64,000 bases of DNA from Flavobacteriaceae bacterium (GCA_018402385.1 JAGYJA010000007.1:682001-746000); one strand, 5' to 3'; counted from the stretch's first letter, positions 1 to 8,927 are shown. Notes: generated from the sequence alone by a model not told the origin. Made by a program: numbers and translations.

Positions 1-319
1 CCAGATTCTGTGTGGGAGCATTGTCCATGACCGGTGTAAAACTGGTTCCGTTATTGTTAGTGTACCACAATCCGCCACTGGCATAAGCCACATAAAACTC
101 CATCGGGTTGTCAGGATTCACATCCAGATCGACCACCCGACCGCTCATTACGGTTGGGCCTATATTAATAAATGCAATGTTTTTAACCAGCGAATTTTTA
201 GACAGCGTTTCTGTTTCCTGAAGCGATTGCTTCAAAGCCTCTGCAGTCGTTGCCGCCGGTTGTGCAATTGAAAAAGAAACACTCAATACAAATAGAAGGG
301 AAGAAAAAATGGTTTTCAT
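1..319 (-). CDS. N-terminal part of a secreted BNR/sortilin-like repeat protein (runs off the window)
   Basis: Read on the minus strand from ATG at 319 to the window edge, this encodes about 106 residues with no stop. It begins with a Sec signal peptide (MKTIFSSLLFVLSVSFSIAQ) and continues with a GP-x-x-MSGRVVDLDVNP segment and an ASGGLWYTNNNG segment. These are typical of the first blade of VPS10/BNR-type beta-propellers, often annotated as glycosyl hydrolase or sortilin-like repeat proteins in Bacteroidota. No catalytic residues can be judged because the rest lies outside the window. Family assignment is by motif resemblance only. Confidence 0.75.
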   Translation of the reverse strand, partial: MKTIFSSLLFVLSVSFSIAQPAATTAEALKQSLQETETLSKNSLVKNIAFINIGPTVMSGRVVDLDVNPDNPMEFYVAYASGGLWYTNNNGTSFTPVMDNAPTQNL

Positions 320-437
320 GATTGGTAAATTTTTATGCTGATGAAAGTACATATTTGAGTGGTGGTTTCAAAATTAATTTTTCAAGATTACTTGATAACT
401 GTTTTATCGATTCAAAGGCTTTGTGTAACTTTGTTTT

Positions 438-454
438 TTCCGCTTTAAGCGGAA
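438..454. repeat. 17-nt near-perfect palindrome
   Basis: TTCCGCTT and AAGCGGAA are exact inverted arms around a single central T. The palindrome lies in the divergent gap between the BNR protein and the aminopeptidase gene, 33 bp before the second palindrome at 488-507. It may be an operator or part of a REP-like element; nothing here decides between them. Confidence 0.5.
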
Positions 455-487
455 GGAATAATGGATTTACGAACCTTAAAAAACGAG

Positions 488-507
488 ATTCCCGCCTACG
501 CGGGAAT
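488..507. repeat. REP-like hairpin just upstream of the aminopeptidase start
   Basis: The arms ATTCCCGC and GCGGGAAT form a perfect 8-bp stem around the loop CTAC. It is far more GC-rich than its surroundings, and it ends 7 bp before the preferred aminopeptidase ATG at 515. From memory, this type of short GC hairpin is a common dispersed intergenic repeat in bacterial genomes. Whether it is repeated in this genome cannot be checked from one window. Confidence 0.55.
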
Positions 508-514
508 GTGTGGT

Positions 515-1808
515 ATGAAATACGAAACGATAAACAAAGCCCTCTACATCAAAAACCGCAAAAACTTTATGGCGCAAATGGCGCCTAAAAGCTTGGCCGT
601 TTTTAATTCAAACGATATATATCCCATCAGTGCAGACAGCACGATGCCCTTTCAACAGGCACGTGATATCCTGTATTTGAGTGGTGTGGATCAGGAGGAA
701 AGTATTTTGTTGCTGTTCCCCGATGCAGTGGACCCAAAAAACCGGGAAGTGCTTTTCCTAAAGGAAACCAATGAGCACATTGCCGTTTGGGAAGGTGAAA
801 AATTAACCAAAGACCGCGCGTTTGAAGTGGCTGGTATTAAAACAGTTTATTGGCTTCAGGAGTTTGACAAGGTGTTTTTTGAGTTGATGACGCAAGCAGA
901 ATCAATTTATTACAACACCAACGAGCATTACCGTCAGGCGGTGGAAACCCAAACCCGGGAAGACCGTTTTATTGCAAAAACCAAAGCACAATTTCCTGCA
1001 CATCGCTGGGCTAAAAGCAATCCCATACTGCAACGGTTGCGCAGTGTAAAAGACCCCATCGAACTCGAGTTGATGCAAAAAGCCTGTGACATTACTGAAA
1101 AAGGTTTCCGTAGAATATCTGAATTTTGTAAAACCCGGCGTGATGGAATACAATATTGAAGCGGAGCTGATGCACGAGTTTCTCAACAACCGCTCCCGCG
1201 GGTTTGCCTATACTCCCATCATAGCAAGTGGCAACAATGCCAATGTTTTACATTATATAGAAAACAATCAAGAGTGTAAAGCCGGCGATTTGATCCTGAT
1301 GGATGTGGGTGCAGAATATGCCAACTACAGCAGCGATATGAGTCGCACCATTCCTGTTTCAGGAAAATTTACCAAGCGACAAAAAGAGGTGTACAACGCT
1401 GTGAATCGCGTAAAAAATGAAGCCACTAAACTATTGGTCCCCGGCAATATCTGGAAAGAATACCACGTAGAAGTGGGTAAAATTATGACTTCAGAATTAC
1501 TTGGATTAGGACTTCTAGACAAAGCCGACGTTCAAAATGAAAACCCCGACTGGCCTGCTTATAAAAAATACTTTATGCACGGTACTTCACACCACATTGG
1601 TCTGGACACGCACGACTATGGTATTCTCTGGGAACCCATGCAACCCAATATGGTTTTCACTGTAGAACCCGGTATTTACATTCCCGCAGAGGGTTTTGGT
1701 ATACGACTTGAAGACGATGTCGTTATCCAAAAACAAGGCGAACCCTTTAACCTGATGCGCAACATCCCGATTGAAGCAGAAGAGATTGAGGAATTGATGA
1801 ATGGGTAG
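515..1808 (+). pseudogene. M24 Xaa-Pro aminopeptidase, interrupted by a +1 frameshift
   Basis: Two overlapping frames together make one aminopeptidase P. The first, from ATG 515, holds the AMP_N domain (starting MKYETINKAL) and ends with divergent residues at 1159. The second carries the M24 pita-bread catalytic domain to 1808. Removing one base at about 1117-1118 gives RRILNFVKPGVMEYNIE, the expected family sequence. All five metal ligands are visible in the second part: Asp in LMDVGAEY, Asp in SSDMSRT, His in HGTSHHIG, Glu in TVEPGIYIP and Glu in RLEDDVV. The enzyme removes N-terminal residues preceding proline. An upstream in-frame ATG at 461 would start within the palindromic region and is not preferred. 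If the indel is a sequence error, the gene is intact at about 430 residues. Confidence 0.85.
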
Positions 1809-1858
1809 TATTGTTAGTAATCAGTGTTCAGTAGCAGTAATCAGTTAATTGATGTTTT

Positions 1859-2629
1859 ATGTTTCTGAATTATAAATCCTCTAAGTTTCATTACACACGC
1901 CAAGGTAAAGGAAAAGCCTTGGTTTTGCTTCATGGTTTTTTAGAAAATCAATCCATGTGGGAGCCTTTTATTCCTGACCTTTCTGAAAAACATACTGTGA
2001 TTACTATCGATTTACCCGGTCACGGAAAAAGTGAATGTTTGGGTTATATCCATTCTATGGAATTGATGGCAGAAGTGGTACATGCCGTTCTGACTCAGGA
2101 AAACATCAATCAAGCGACATTTATTGGTCATTCAATGGGCGGCTATGTGGCTTTGGCTTTCGCTGAAAGGTATCCAAAAAACAGCAACGGTATTGTCTTA
2201 TTAAATTCCAATTCAAAGCCCGATAGTGCTGAAAGAAAACAAAATCGTAACCGTGCCATAGAACTGGTAAAAAAACACAAGGATGCCTTTTTAAGTATGG
2301 CAATCACAAACTTGTTTGCTGAAGAAAATAGGGAGAAATTTGTCACAGCTATTCAAGAATTGAAACAAACAGCTTTGGAAATGCCGGTTCAAGGAATTAT
2401 AGCTGCACTTGAGGGAATGAAAATAAGAAAAGACCGAACAAGGGTATTAAAAAAGTTTTCAAAACCAAAGATTATTATCGCGGGCACAAAAGACCCCATA
2501 ATGCCTTTTGATGAGGTTAAAAACCTAGCCATCTACTGTAAATGTAACTTTTACGCCTTGGATGGAGGCCATATGAGCACTATTGAGAATAGAGATGAAA
2601 TGTTAAAATTAATGCATTTCATCGAATAA
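1859..2629 (+). CDS. alpha/beta hydrolase
   Basis: This 256-residue protein has a complete alpha/beta-hydrolase core. The oxyanion motif HGF is at 25-27, and DLPGHGKS is at 51-58. The nucleophile elbow GHSMGG places Ser92, the acid is near Asp212 (GTKDP), and the catalytic His is about His238 (GGHMS). It has no signal peptide, so it is probably cytoplasmic. The sequence resembles small esterase/MenH-like hydrolases, but the substrate cannot be read. It lies 50 bp after the aminopeptidase gene on the same strand and could be co-transcribed with it. Confidence 0.85.
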   Translation: MFLNYKSSKFHYTRQGKGKALVLLHGFLENQSMWEPFIPDLSEKHTVITIDLPGHGKSECLGYIHSMELMAEVVHAVLTQENINQATFIGHSMGGYVALAFAERYPKNSNGIVLLNSNSKPDSAERKQNRNRAIELVKKHKDAFLSMAITNLFAEENREKFVTAIQELKQTALEMPVQGIIAALEGMKIRKDRTRVLKKFSKPKIIIAGTKDPIMPFDEVKNLAIYCKCNFYALDGGHMSTIENRDEMLKLMHFIE

Positions 2630-2699
2630 TTTTACTTTTTGTCGGATTTTTCATTCATTTAACTACTTTTATATGAACTAACAAACTAAACTCCGGCTC

Positions 2700-2957
2700 A
2701 TGCAAAAAGCTACCCCCAAAGCAACCTCATCACTCGGAACAATAGTATGCTCAATGATTGGGCACAACTACAAAGAAACAAATCGAATCAATAATGTTAT
2801 TTCTGAATACAGGTGCAATTGTTGTGGCCACGAGGTAACAGAAAATGCACAAGGCTCTCTGGAAGTTTTAACTCCAAAAATGAAAGACATTAATGCCTGT
2901 CTATCTTCTTTTATTCAGAAAAAAATGCGTAGAGCCAGTTACTCTCAAGTGTCTTGA
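2700..2957 (+). CDS. small Cys-rich protein, possible zinc-ribbon (DUF1660-like)
   Basis: This 85-residue ORF contains CSMIGHNY near residues 17-24 followed by CNCCGHEVTE, an arrangement resembling the short DUF1660-type proteins with C...H and CxxCG pairs. The cysteines suggest metal binding; no function is known to me. Its 3' end overlaps the end of the convergent thiL gene by 13 bp. It is preceded by an AT-rich leader without an obvious -7 box. The Cys pattern and coding composition support a real gene, but the family call is tentative. Confidence 0.6.
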   Translation: MQKATPKATSSLGTIVCSMIGHNYKETNRINNVISEYRCNCCGHEVTENAQGSLEVLTPKMKDINACLSSFIQKKMRRASYSQVS

Positions 2958-3994
2958 AAAGAATTCCACCCCCTTGCCTTTAAAGGAATTTTTGTGTTTG
3001 CTCGTGTGATTAAATGCATTCCTTCACTTGCTGAAGTCATATGTCCAATCACGGTCAAATGCGGATTCCCCTTGATTTTTGGAAAATCTTCTGTAGCGAT
3101 TGTAAAAAGTAATTCATAATCTTCACCACCACTTAAGGCTATGGTCGTGCTATCCATGTTGAACTCCTCACAGGTCGCAATCACCTGCTGGTCTAATGGG
3201 ATTTTATCTTCATATAAATTACAACCCATTTTTGAATTTTTACAAAGGTGCATCACTTCTGAGGAAAGTCCGTCACTAATGTCAATCATCGATGTGGGTT
3301 TTACTTCAAGAGCTTTTAAAAGTTCTTTGATATCCTTCCGAGCTTCCGGTTTCAACTGTCTTTCTACTAAATAAGTGTAGGGTGTCAAATCGGGTTGGTT
3401 ATTGGGGTTCACCTGAAATACTTGTTTTTCTCTTTCTAAAACCTGAAGCCCCAAATAAGCCGCTCCCAAATCCCCGGTAACAACCAGCAAATCATTTTCC
3501 TTGGCGCCACTTCGGTAAACAAGTTCATCTTTTTTAGCTATTCCCAAAGCAGTAATACTAATAATTAAGCCTCGGGTTGAAGAAGTCGTGTCTCCACCCA
3601 CCACGTCAATATTATAAAAGGATGCAGCAGTTTTAATACCGGCATAAAGTTCTTCGACAGCTTCAAGCGGGAAGCGGTTTGAAAGAGCAATAGACACAGT
3701 GATTTGTTTTGCCTCTGCATTCATAGCATATACATCAGAAAGATTGACAACAACAGCCTTGTAACCAAGATGCTTCAAAGGCATATAACTCAAATCAAAA
3801 TGCACCCCTTCAATCAACAAATCTGTGGTTACCACCTGGTAGTTGTCTTTTTCATACAAAACAGCAGCATCATCACCCACGCCTTTGATTGTAGAAGAAT
3901 GTTTGATCTTGAAGTCTTTGGTCAAATGATCAATTAGACCGAATTCGCCCAGACTTGCAATATCTTTCTTTGGTTTTGAGTTCTCTTTAGACAT
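2945..3994 (-). CDS. thiL: thiamine-monophosphate kinase
   Basis: This 349-residue protein phosphorylates thiamine monophosphate to thiamine diphosphate, the last step of cofactor synthesis. Family signatures are GVGDDAAVL near residue 40, TTDLLIEGVHFD, NLSDVYAMNAE, VVGGDTTSS, TGDLGAAYLG, SMIDISDGLSSE and SGGEDYELLFT. These are the metal- and ATP-binding segments of the PurM/ThiL fold. Start ATG 3994 is supported by a TAATTTTG box 18 bp upstream. No other thiamine gene is nearby. Length is close to the family norm. Confidence 0.96.
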   Translation of the reverse strand: MSKENSKPKKDIASLGEFGLIDHLTKDFKIKHSSTIKGVGDDAAVLYEKDNYQVVTTDLLIEGVHFDLSYMPLKHLGYKAVVVNLSDVYAMNAEAKQITVSIALSNRFPLEAVEELYAGIKTAASFYNIDVVGGDTTSSTRGLIISITALGIAKKDELVYRSGAKENDLLVVTGDLGAAYLGLQVLEREKQVFQVNPNNQPDLTPYTYLVERQLKPEARKDIKELLKALEVKPTSMIDISDGLSSEVMHLCKNSKMGCNLYEDKIPLDQQVIATCEEFNMDSTTIALSGGEDYELLFTIATEDFPKIKGNPHLTVIGHMTSASEGMHLITRANTKIPLKARGWNSFQDT

Positions 3995-4011
3995 AGTTTC
4001 TATTTGTGGTG

Positions 4012-4019
4012 CAAAATTA
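4012..4019 (-). promoter_or_regulatory. -7 promoter box (TAATTTTG) for thiL
   Basis: On the minus strand this matches the Bacteroidota -7 consensus TAnnTTTG and lies 17 nt before the thiL ATG. No clear TTG -33 element is present at the usual 17-19 bp spacing. Confidence 0.45.
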
Positions 4020-4161
4020 CAGTTTATTTAGACAATAGTAAAAGAAGAGGCTATCATTAGTTAAAATCAGGATTTTGTAGAAGTATTTTAACAATTGTAT
4101 GGGTTTGTTTCATTTGAAAAAATTGTAGTATTGTAAACTTATAAATAATAAAATCTAAATC

Positions 4162-5595
4162 GTGAAAATTAAATTACTCTCCCTACTACTTTTAAGCTGT
4201 GGCTTTATTTTTGCCCAAACCCCTTGTGTGAATGGATTTGCTGGTCCATATCCTTGTGAAGGCTATGATTTACAATCTCAAATTGACTTAAATGTTCTGG
4301 ATGCAGGTTTGGGAAATGACTCTTGGGGCTGGACAGATCCGGACACTGAAAAAGAATATGCAATTATGTGCCTGAGTAACGGTACAGCATTTATAGATAT
4401 TTCTGATCCTGTAAACCCCATTTATTTAGGAAAATTACCAACACAAACAGGTAGTAGCACCTGGAGAGATGCTAAGGTCTATAATAATTTTGCTTTTATT
4501 GTTAGTGATGTTAACTCAGGGCAACACGGTATGCAGATTTTTGATTTAACCCGCTTACGCAACGTTAACAACCCCCCAGCTATATTCAATAATGATGCTC
4601 ACTATGATGGTTTTGGAAATTGTCACAACATTGTCATCAATGAAGAAAATGGCTATGCTTATGCCGTGGGTTCAGATACTTTTGGCGGGGGGCCACATAT
4701 TGTAAACATACAAGACCCTTTAAACCCTGTTTTTGTGTCAGGATATAGTGCAGATGATTATACGCACGATGCACAAGTAGTAGTTTATACAGGACCAGAT
4801 CAAGAACACGTTGGCAAAGAACTTTATATTGGTAGTAACGAAAACGAAATCGTCATACTTGATGTAACCGATAAAAGTGATGTTCAATTTATCAGTTCAG
4901 TATCATACACAAATGTGGCATACTCTCACCAAGGATGGTTTACAGAAGACCAACGATTTTTTTTATTGGGGGACGAAATCGATGAAATTGATTTTGGCTT
5001 CAACACCAGAACAGTCGTTTTTGATTTTACTGACTTAGACAATCCATCTCAATCTTTTGATTATTCCGGGCCCACACCTGCTATAGACCATAACGGCTAT
5101 GTGAAAGGCGATAAATTTTATTTAGCAAACTACACTGCAGGAATGCGCGTGATTGATGTTTCAGATTTAGACAATCATACCTCACAAAATCCTACAATGG
5201 TTGAAACAGGGTTTTTTGACACACATCCATCCTCAGATGATGTAGGTTTTGATGGTGCCTGGAGTATCTATCCATACTTTGCAAGTGGTAATATTGTAAT
5301 AAGTGATATGAATAGAGGATTTTTCCTGGTCAAAGACCCCACCATTTTATCAACAGAGTCTTTTTCAAAAGATACATTTAGCTTGTTTCCTAACCCGGCT
5401 AAGAACTATGTTACATTGGAGTCTCAAAACACCCCCATTGAAAAAATCCAGCTCATCAATACTTTGGGACAGCAGGTTTTATCAATTGAAAACAACAACA
5501 CGATTAAGAGAACGATTGATATTAGTTCATTAAATCCTGGTTTGTATTTTGTCGTTCTAAACGGAACTATCACAAAAAAATTAATGATTAAATAA
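4162..5595 (+). CDS. choice-of-anchor B / LVIVD-repeat protein with type IX sorting domain
   Basis: The 477-residue protein starts at a GTG (MKIKLLSLLLLSCGFIFAQ). A signal peptide is followed by LVIVD-like beta-propeller repeats (AFIDISDPVNPIYLGKL, HIVNIQDPLNPVFVSGY, VIDVSDLDN) and a C-terminal type IX sorting domain of about 75 residues with FPNPAKNYV and TKKLMIK. The family is called choice-of-anchor B, and this form should cross the outer membrane by the type IX system and stay on the cell surface. The next gene starts 2 nt after its stop, and two more follow, so it heads a putative operon with the MbnP/MbnH-like pair. Its molecular role is unknown. Confidence 0.88.
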   Translation: MKIKLLSLLLLSCGFIFAQTPCVNGFAGPYPCEGYDLQSQIDLNVLDAGLGNDSWGWTDPDTEKEYAIMCLSNGTAFIDISDPVNPIYLGKLPTQTGSSTWRDAKVYNNFAFIVSDVNSGQHGMQIFDLTRLRNVNNPPAIFNNDAHYDGFGNCHNIVINEENGYAYAVGSDTFGGGPHIVNIQDPLNPVFVSGYSADDYTHDAQVVVYTGPDQEHVGKELYIGSNENEIVILDVTDKSDVQFISSVSYTNVAYSHQGWFTEDQRFFLLGDEIDEIDFGFNTRTVVFDFTDLDNPSQSFDYSGPTPAIDHNGYVKGDKFYLANYTAGMRVIDVSDLDNHTSQNPTMVETGFFDTHPSSDDVGFDGAWSIYPYFASGNIVISDMNRGFFLVKDPTILSTESFSKDTFSLFPNPAKNYVTLESQNTPIEKIQLINTLGQQVLSIENNNTIKRTIDISSLNPGLYFVVLNGTITKKLMIK

Positions 5596-5597
5596 AT

Positions 5598-6962
5598 ATG
5601 TTTTTGCCCCGCCTTACCCAATTTAAATTTGTTTTTATTTGCTTTTCAATGATTCTATTTTCTTGTAAAAGTGATGACGAAACGATACCAATAGACGACA
5701 CGCCTCCTGTCTCGTTTACAGGCGAAATAGAATGGGCAAAAACCTTTGGCGGCTCTCTTGAAGATGATGCCAACTCCATCATTGAAACACCTGATGGTGG
5801 TTATGCTGTTTTAGGTTTTACGCTGAGCAACGATGGCGATATTACAGACAAAACGACCACCGATGCCGATTTCTGGGTTTTTAAGACAAATACAGATGGT
5901 GAACTCCAATGGAGCAAAACTTATGGTGGCTCAGCAGATGATCGAGCAACAAAAATCATCAATACAAATGATGGTGGCTTTGCAGTGATTGGCTACACAC
6001 GAAGTAATGACGGAGATATTTCACAAAATAACGGCTTTTATGACTTTTGGCTCTTAAAACTAGACGGGTCAGGAAACATGCAATGGGAAAAAAGCTATGG
6101 CTTTTCAGGAAACGATCAAGGTCAATCGTTGATTCAAACTTCAGATGGTGGATATTTCTTAAGCGGATTTATGGATTTTGACGGAAGAGCTGCACAGCAA
6201 CAAAGTACAAACAAATCTCCCAATCGCCACGGTGTGGGAGAATTCTGGGGAATTAAAACAAACGCTTCAGGAACAGAACAATGGAATGCTTACTTTGGCG
6301 GAAGAAATAATGACCGGGCTTATGATGTTGTCCAAACTTCAGAGGGTGGTTATCTATTAGTTGGAAATTCAGAAAGTGATGATTTTGATATTACAAATCC
6401 AAGGGGGAGCTATGACTTTTGGGCCGTAAATGTAAATGCCTCAGGGAGTTTAGTTTGGCAAAAAAACTACGGGGGCTCTGGTATTGAAATCGCTTATTCT
6501 ATCACCAAAACTTTAGATGGTAATTATCTTATTCTTGGCGACACTAGAAGCTCAGACCAGCAAATCACCAACCCCAAAGGAAATGCAGATGCTTGGTTAA
6601 TAAAAATTAATGACAATGGCGAATTGCTATGGCAAAAGAGCTATGGGGGCTCTCAATTTGATACCGGAAGGAAAATCATTGAAAAGCCAGACGGTAACTT
6701 AATTGTTTTTGGCACTTCAAGAAGTAACGACCTAGATGTAAGCAATAACTATGGACAAAGTGATTTTTGGCTTCTTATAACCGATGAAACAGGCAACATA
6801 AACTTTGAAAAAAACTATGGAGGTAGCGGTCTTGACTTTGGTAATTCCAGTATCTTGACCTCAACCGGAAACATTGTTTTAGCAGGAAGTACAGAAAGTA
6901 ATGATTTTGATGTGCCCAATAATCAAGGGTCAAAAGACGTTTTAATAATTAAACTAAGGTAA
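5598..6962 (+). CDS. surface lipoprotein with seven propeller-like repeats
   Basis: The 454-residue protein has a lipoprotein signal with lipid Cys23 followed by KSDDE, an acidic tail like Bacteroidota surface-export signals. The whole mature part consists of seven repeats of about 58 residues. Each has W-x-K-x-(F/Y)GG, a T-x-DGG-(Y/F) turn, an (S/R)-x-SND-x-D-I segment and D-(F/A)W. Seven such units predict a closed seven-bladed beta-propeller, and no enzymatic motif is visible. It sits 2 nt after the LVIVD gene and 8 nt before the MbnP-like gene, implying co-expression. It could be a binding or scaffold partner; I do not recognise a specific function. Confidence 0.82.
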   Translation: MFLPRLTQFKFVFICFSMILFSCKSDDETIPIDDTPPVSFTGEIEWAKTFGGSLEDDANSIIETPDGGYAVLGFTLSNDGDITDKTTTDADFWVFKTNTDGELQWSKTYGGSADDRATKIINTNDGGFAVIGYTRSNDGDISQNNGFYDFWLLKLDGSGNMQWEKSYGFSGNDQGQSLIQTSDGGYFLSGFMDFDGRAAQQQSTNKSPNRHGVGEFWGIKTNASGTEQWNAYFGGRNNDRAYDVVQTSEGGYLLVGNSESDDFDITNPRGSYDFWAVNVNASGSLVWQKNYGGSGIEIAYSITKTLDGNYLILGDTRSSDQQITNPKGNADAWLIKINDNGELLWQKSYGGSQFDTGRKIIEKPDGNLIVFGTSRSNDLDVSNNYGQSDFWLLITDETGNINFEKNYGGSGLDFGNSSILTSTGNIVLAGSTESNDFDVPNNQGSKDVLIIKLR

Positions 6963-6970
6963 ACACAATT

Positions 6971-7723
6971 ATGAAAAAATTATTTATCACACTCTTAGTT
7001 TCATTGGTATTTATTGCCTGTGATAGCGATGATGACAACAACACTCCGGCAGATGTAGCGGTTAACTTAAAATTCTCTCAAAATTTTAATGAATTACAAG
7101 TCACGGCTTTAAATCTCTCTACCACAACTTATGTAAACGAGATGAATCAAGAGTTAAATATAACCAGGCTACGATACTTATTGTCACGTTTGGTTTTAAC
7201 AAACTCAAATGGCGAAACTTTTTCTTTAAGCCCTTATCATTTAGTGGATATTTCAAGGCCTGAAACTCTTACCTTGAACACCAATGTGACAATCCCTGAA
7301 GGGGATTACAACCTTTCATTTGTCTATGGTTTCAACGAAGAAGACAATCAAGATGGTGCCTATAACGATTTAAATGCTGTTTCCTGGAATTGGCCTCAAA
7401 TGTTAGGCGGGGGTTACCATTTTTTACAAATGGACGGTCAATATAATGTAAACACAGAACCGGCTCCTTACAATTTTCATAATGGAACTGCAAGAGTAAG
7501 TGAGGGTGTTTTTGAACAAAATTTTGTGAATTTTAACCTTCCAAATACACTTTCTATCTCTGAAGGAAATACCATCAACATCAATATGGATATTGCTGAA
7601 TGGTTCAGAAATCCAAACACTTGGGACTTAAATGTATATAACACGCCTTTAATGCCAAATTATGATGCCCAAAAACTTATGCAGCAAAATGCTGCAACCG
7701 TCTTTAGTGCATCAGTAGAATAA
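6971..7723 (+). CDS. MbnP-like copper-binding lipoprotein
   Basis: The 250-residue lipoprotein (lipid Cys17 followed by DSDDDNN) has the features of the MbnP family: LNITRLRYLLSRLVLTN near the start, YHLVDISRPETL, a Trp-rich WNWPQMLGGGYHFLQMDGQY segment around residues 140-160, and a NFNLPNTLSI strand. MbnP proteins bind copper after a di-haem partner, MbnH, oxidises a tryptophan to kynurenine. Here the partner-like gene follows immediately, which supports the call. The methanobactin genes that gave the family its name are absent, as in most organisms with this pair. Which Trp is modified cannot be stated from this sequence alone. Confidence 0.8.
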   Translation: MKKLFITLLVSLVFIACDSDDDNNTPADVAVNLKFSQNFNELQVTALNLSTTTYVNEMNQELNITRLRYLLSRLVLTNSNGETFSLSPYHLVDISRPETLTLNTNVTIPEGDYNLSFVYGFNEEDNQDGAYNDLNAVSWNWPQMLGGGYHFLQMDGQYNVNTEPAPYNFHNGTARVSEGVFEQNFVNFNLPNTLSISEGNTININMDIAEWFRNPNTWDLNVYNTPLMPNYDAQKLMQQNAATVFSASVE

Positions 7724-7732
7724 AATTCTATT

Positions 7733-8799
7733 TTGTTTAAAAAGCTAACATATTTTTTCCTTTACTCACTATTTTTAATTTCTTGTTCAAATAGTGATGA
7801 TAATGGCTATGTTGCTACACCATTAGACCTTGAAATTCCTGAGCTTTTTCACAATACTTAATAGCGCCGGAGATACCTGTTTCAAATCCACAAACTGTTG
7901 AGGGTGTCGCATTGGGCAGAAAACTGTTTTTCGACCCCATCCTTTCCGGCAATGGTACTCAAGCCTGTGCCGATTGTCACCGCCCGCAAAATGCCTTTTC
8001 AGATCCTCGCCAATTTAGTTTGGGTATAGATGGCATACCCGGTTTTAGAAACTCTATGCCACTGCAAAATCTCGCGTGGAATTTCTCTCAAAAATTCAAT
8101 TGGGATGGCAGTGCACCTTCACTCGAAGATCAAATTTTTGAACCGGTAACAAACCCCATCGAGATGAACAATACCTGGCCACAGGCAGAAGCAAGTTTAA
8201 AAAATCACAGTGAATACCCCCAACTTTTTAAAGAAGCTTTTAATGGAGCAACCATTGATTCTATATTGGTTACAAAGGCGATTGCCCAATTTTTACGAAC
8301 CCTCATTTCGGGAAACTCCAGGTTTGATAGGCACCTTTTAGGAGAAAATATTTTAACACCCCAGGAGCTCAATGGAATCAATGTGTTTATGTCTGAAGAA
8401 CTGGGAGATTGTTTTCATTGCCATGGAAATCCCTTTAATCCGCTTTGGACAGACAATACCTTTCACAACAACGGGCTGGACGCCTCTTTTACTGACCTTG
8501 GTTTGGGGAATGTAAGCGGAGATCCAAGAGACAACGGAAAATTTAGAGCGCCTTCACTTAGAAATCTAGCATATACAGCACCCTATATGCACGATGGACG
8601 TTTTGCCACTCTAGATGAAGTCATCAATCATTACAGTGAAGGGCTGGTGTTTTCAGAAACCATTGACCCGCTAATGAAATCAGTAGCTCAAGGCGGAGTG
8701 CAACTATCTGAAGAAGACAAAGCAGCCCTTAAAGCATTTCTGCTTTCGCTTTCAGACCCTGAATTTATCAATAATCCTGATTTTCAGAATCCAAATTAA
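7733..8799 (+). pseudogene. di-haem cytochrome c peroxidase / MbnH-like lipoprotein, frameshifted near its 5' end
   Basis: The catalytic part (from about 7860) contains two c-type haem sites, CADCH and CFHCH, about 148 residues apart, plus RAPSLRNLAYTAPYMHDGRF, all typical of bacterial di-haem peroxidases and the MauG/MbnH branch. The first 42 codons lie in another frame from TTG 7733: a lipoprotein signal with lipid Cys18 followed by SNSDD, ending in a stop at 7859. Adding one T in the short T run at 7858-7859 joins them as LFHNTLIAPEIP. The start is 9 nt after the MbnP-like stop, so the two genes are a unit. MbnH-type enzymes oxidise a Trp of MbnP. A sequence error is as likely as true inactivation. 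Confidence 0.82.
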
Positions 8800-8919
8800 A
8801 TAAGAAAGTTAACCACTCCATTTCCTTTATCTTTCCTCCTTGGAATTGACTATTATTATACATTATACATCTATTTAATTTTATAATTTATCTAACATTA
8901 GAAGACGCTATAATATTTG

Positions 8920-8927
8920 TATATTTG
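8920..8927 (+). promoter_or_regulatory. -7 promoter box (TATATTTG) for the suf operon
   Basis: This is an exact match to TAnnTTTG, 29 nt upstream of the sufA ATG, within the 157-bp gap after the MbnH-like gene. No convincing -33 TTG is seen at the standard spacing. No IscR-type operator was recognised. Confidence 0.55.
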
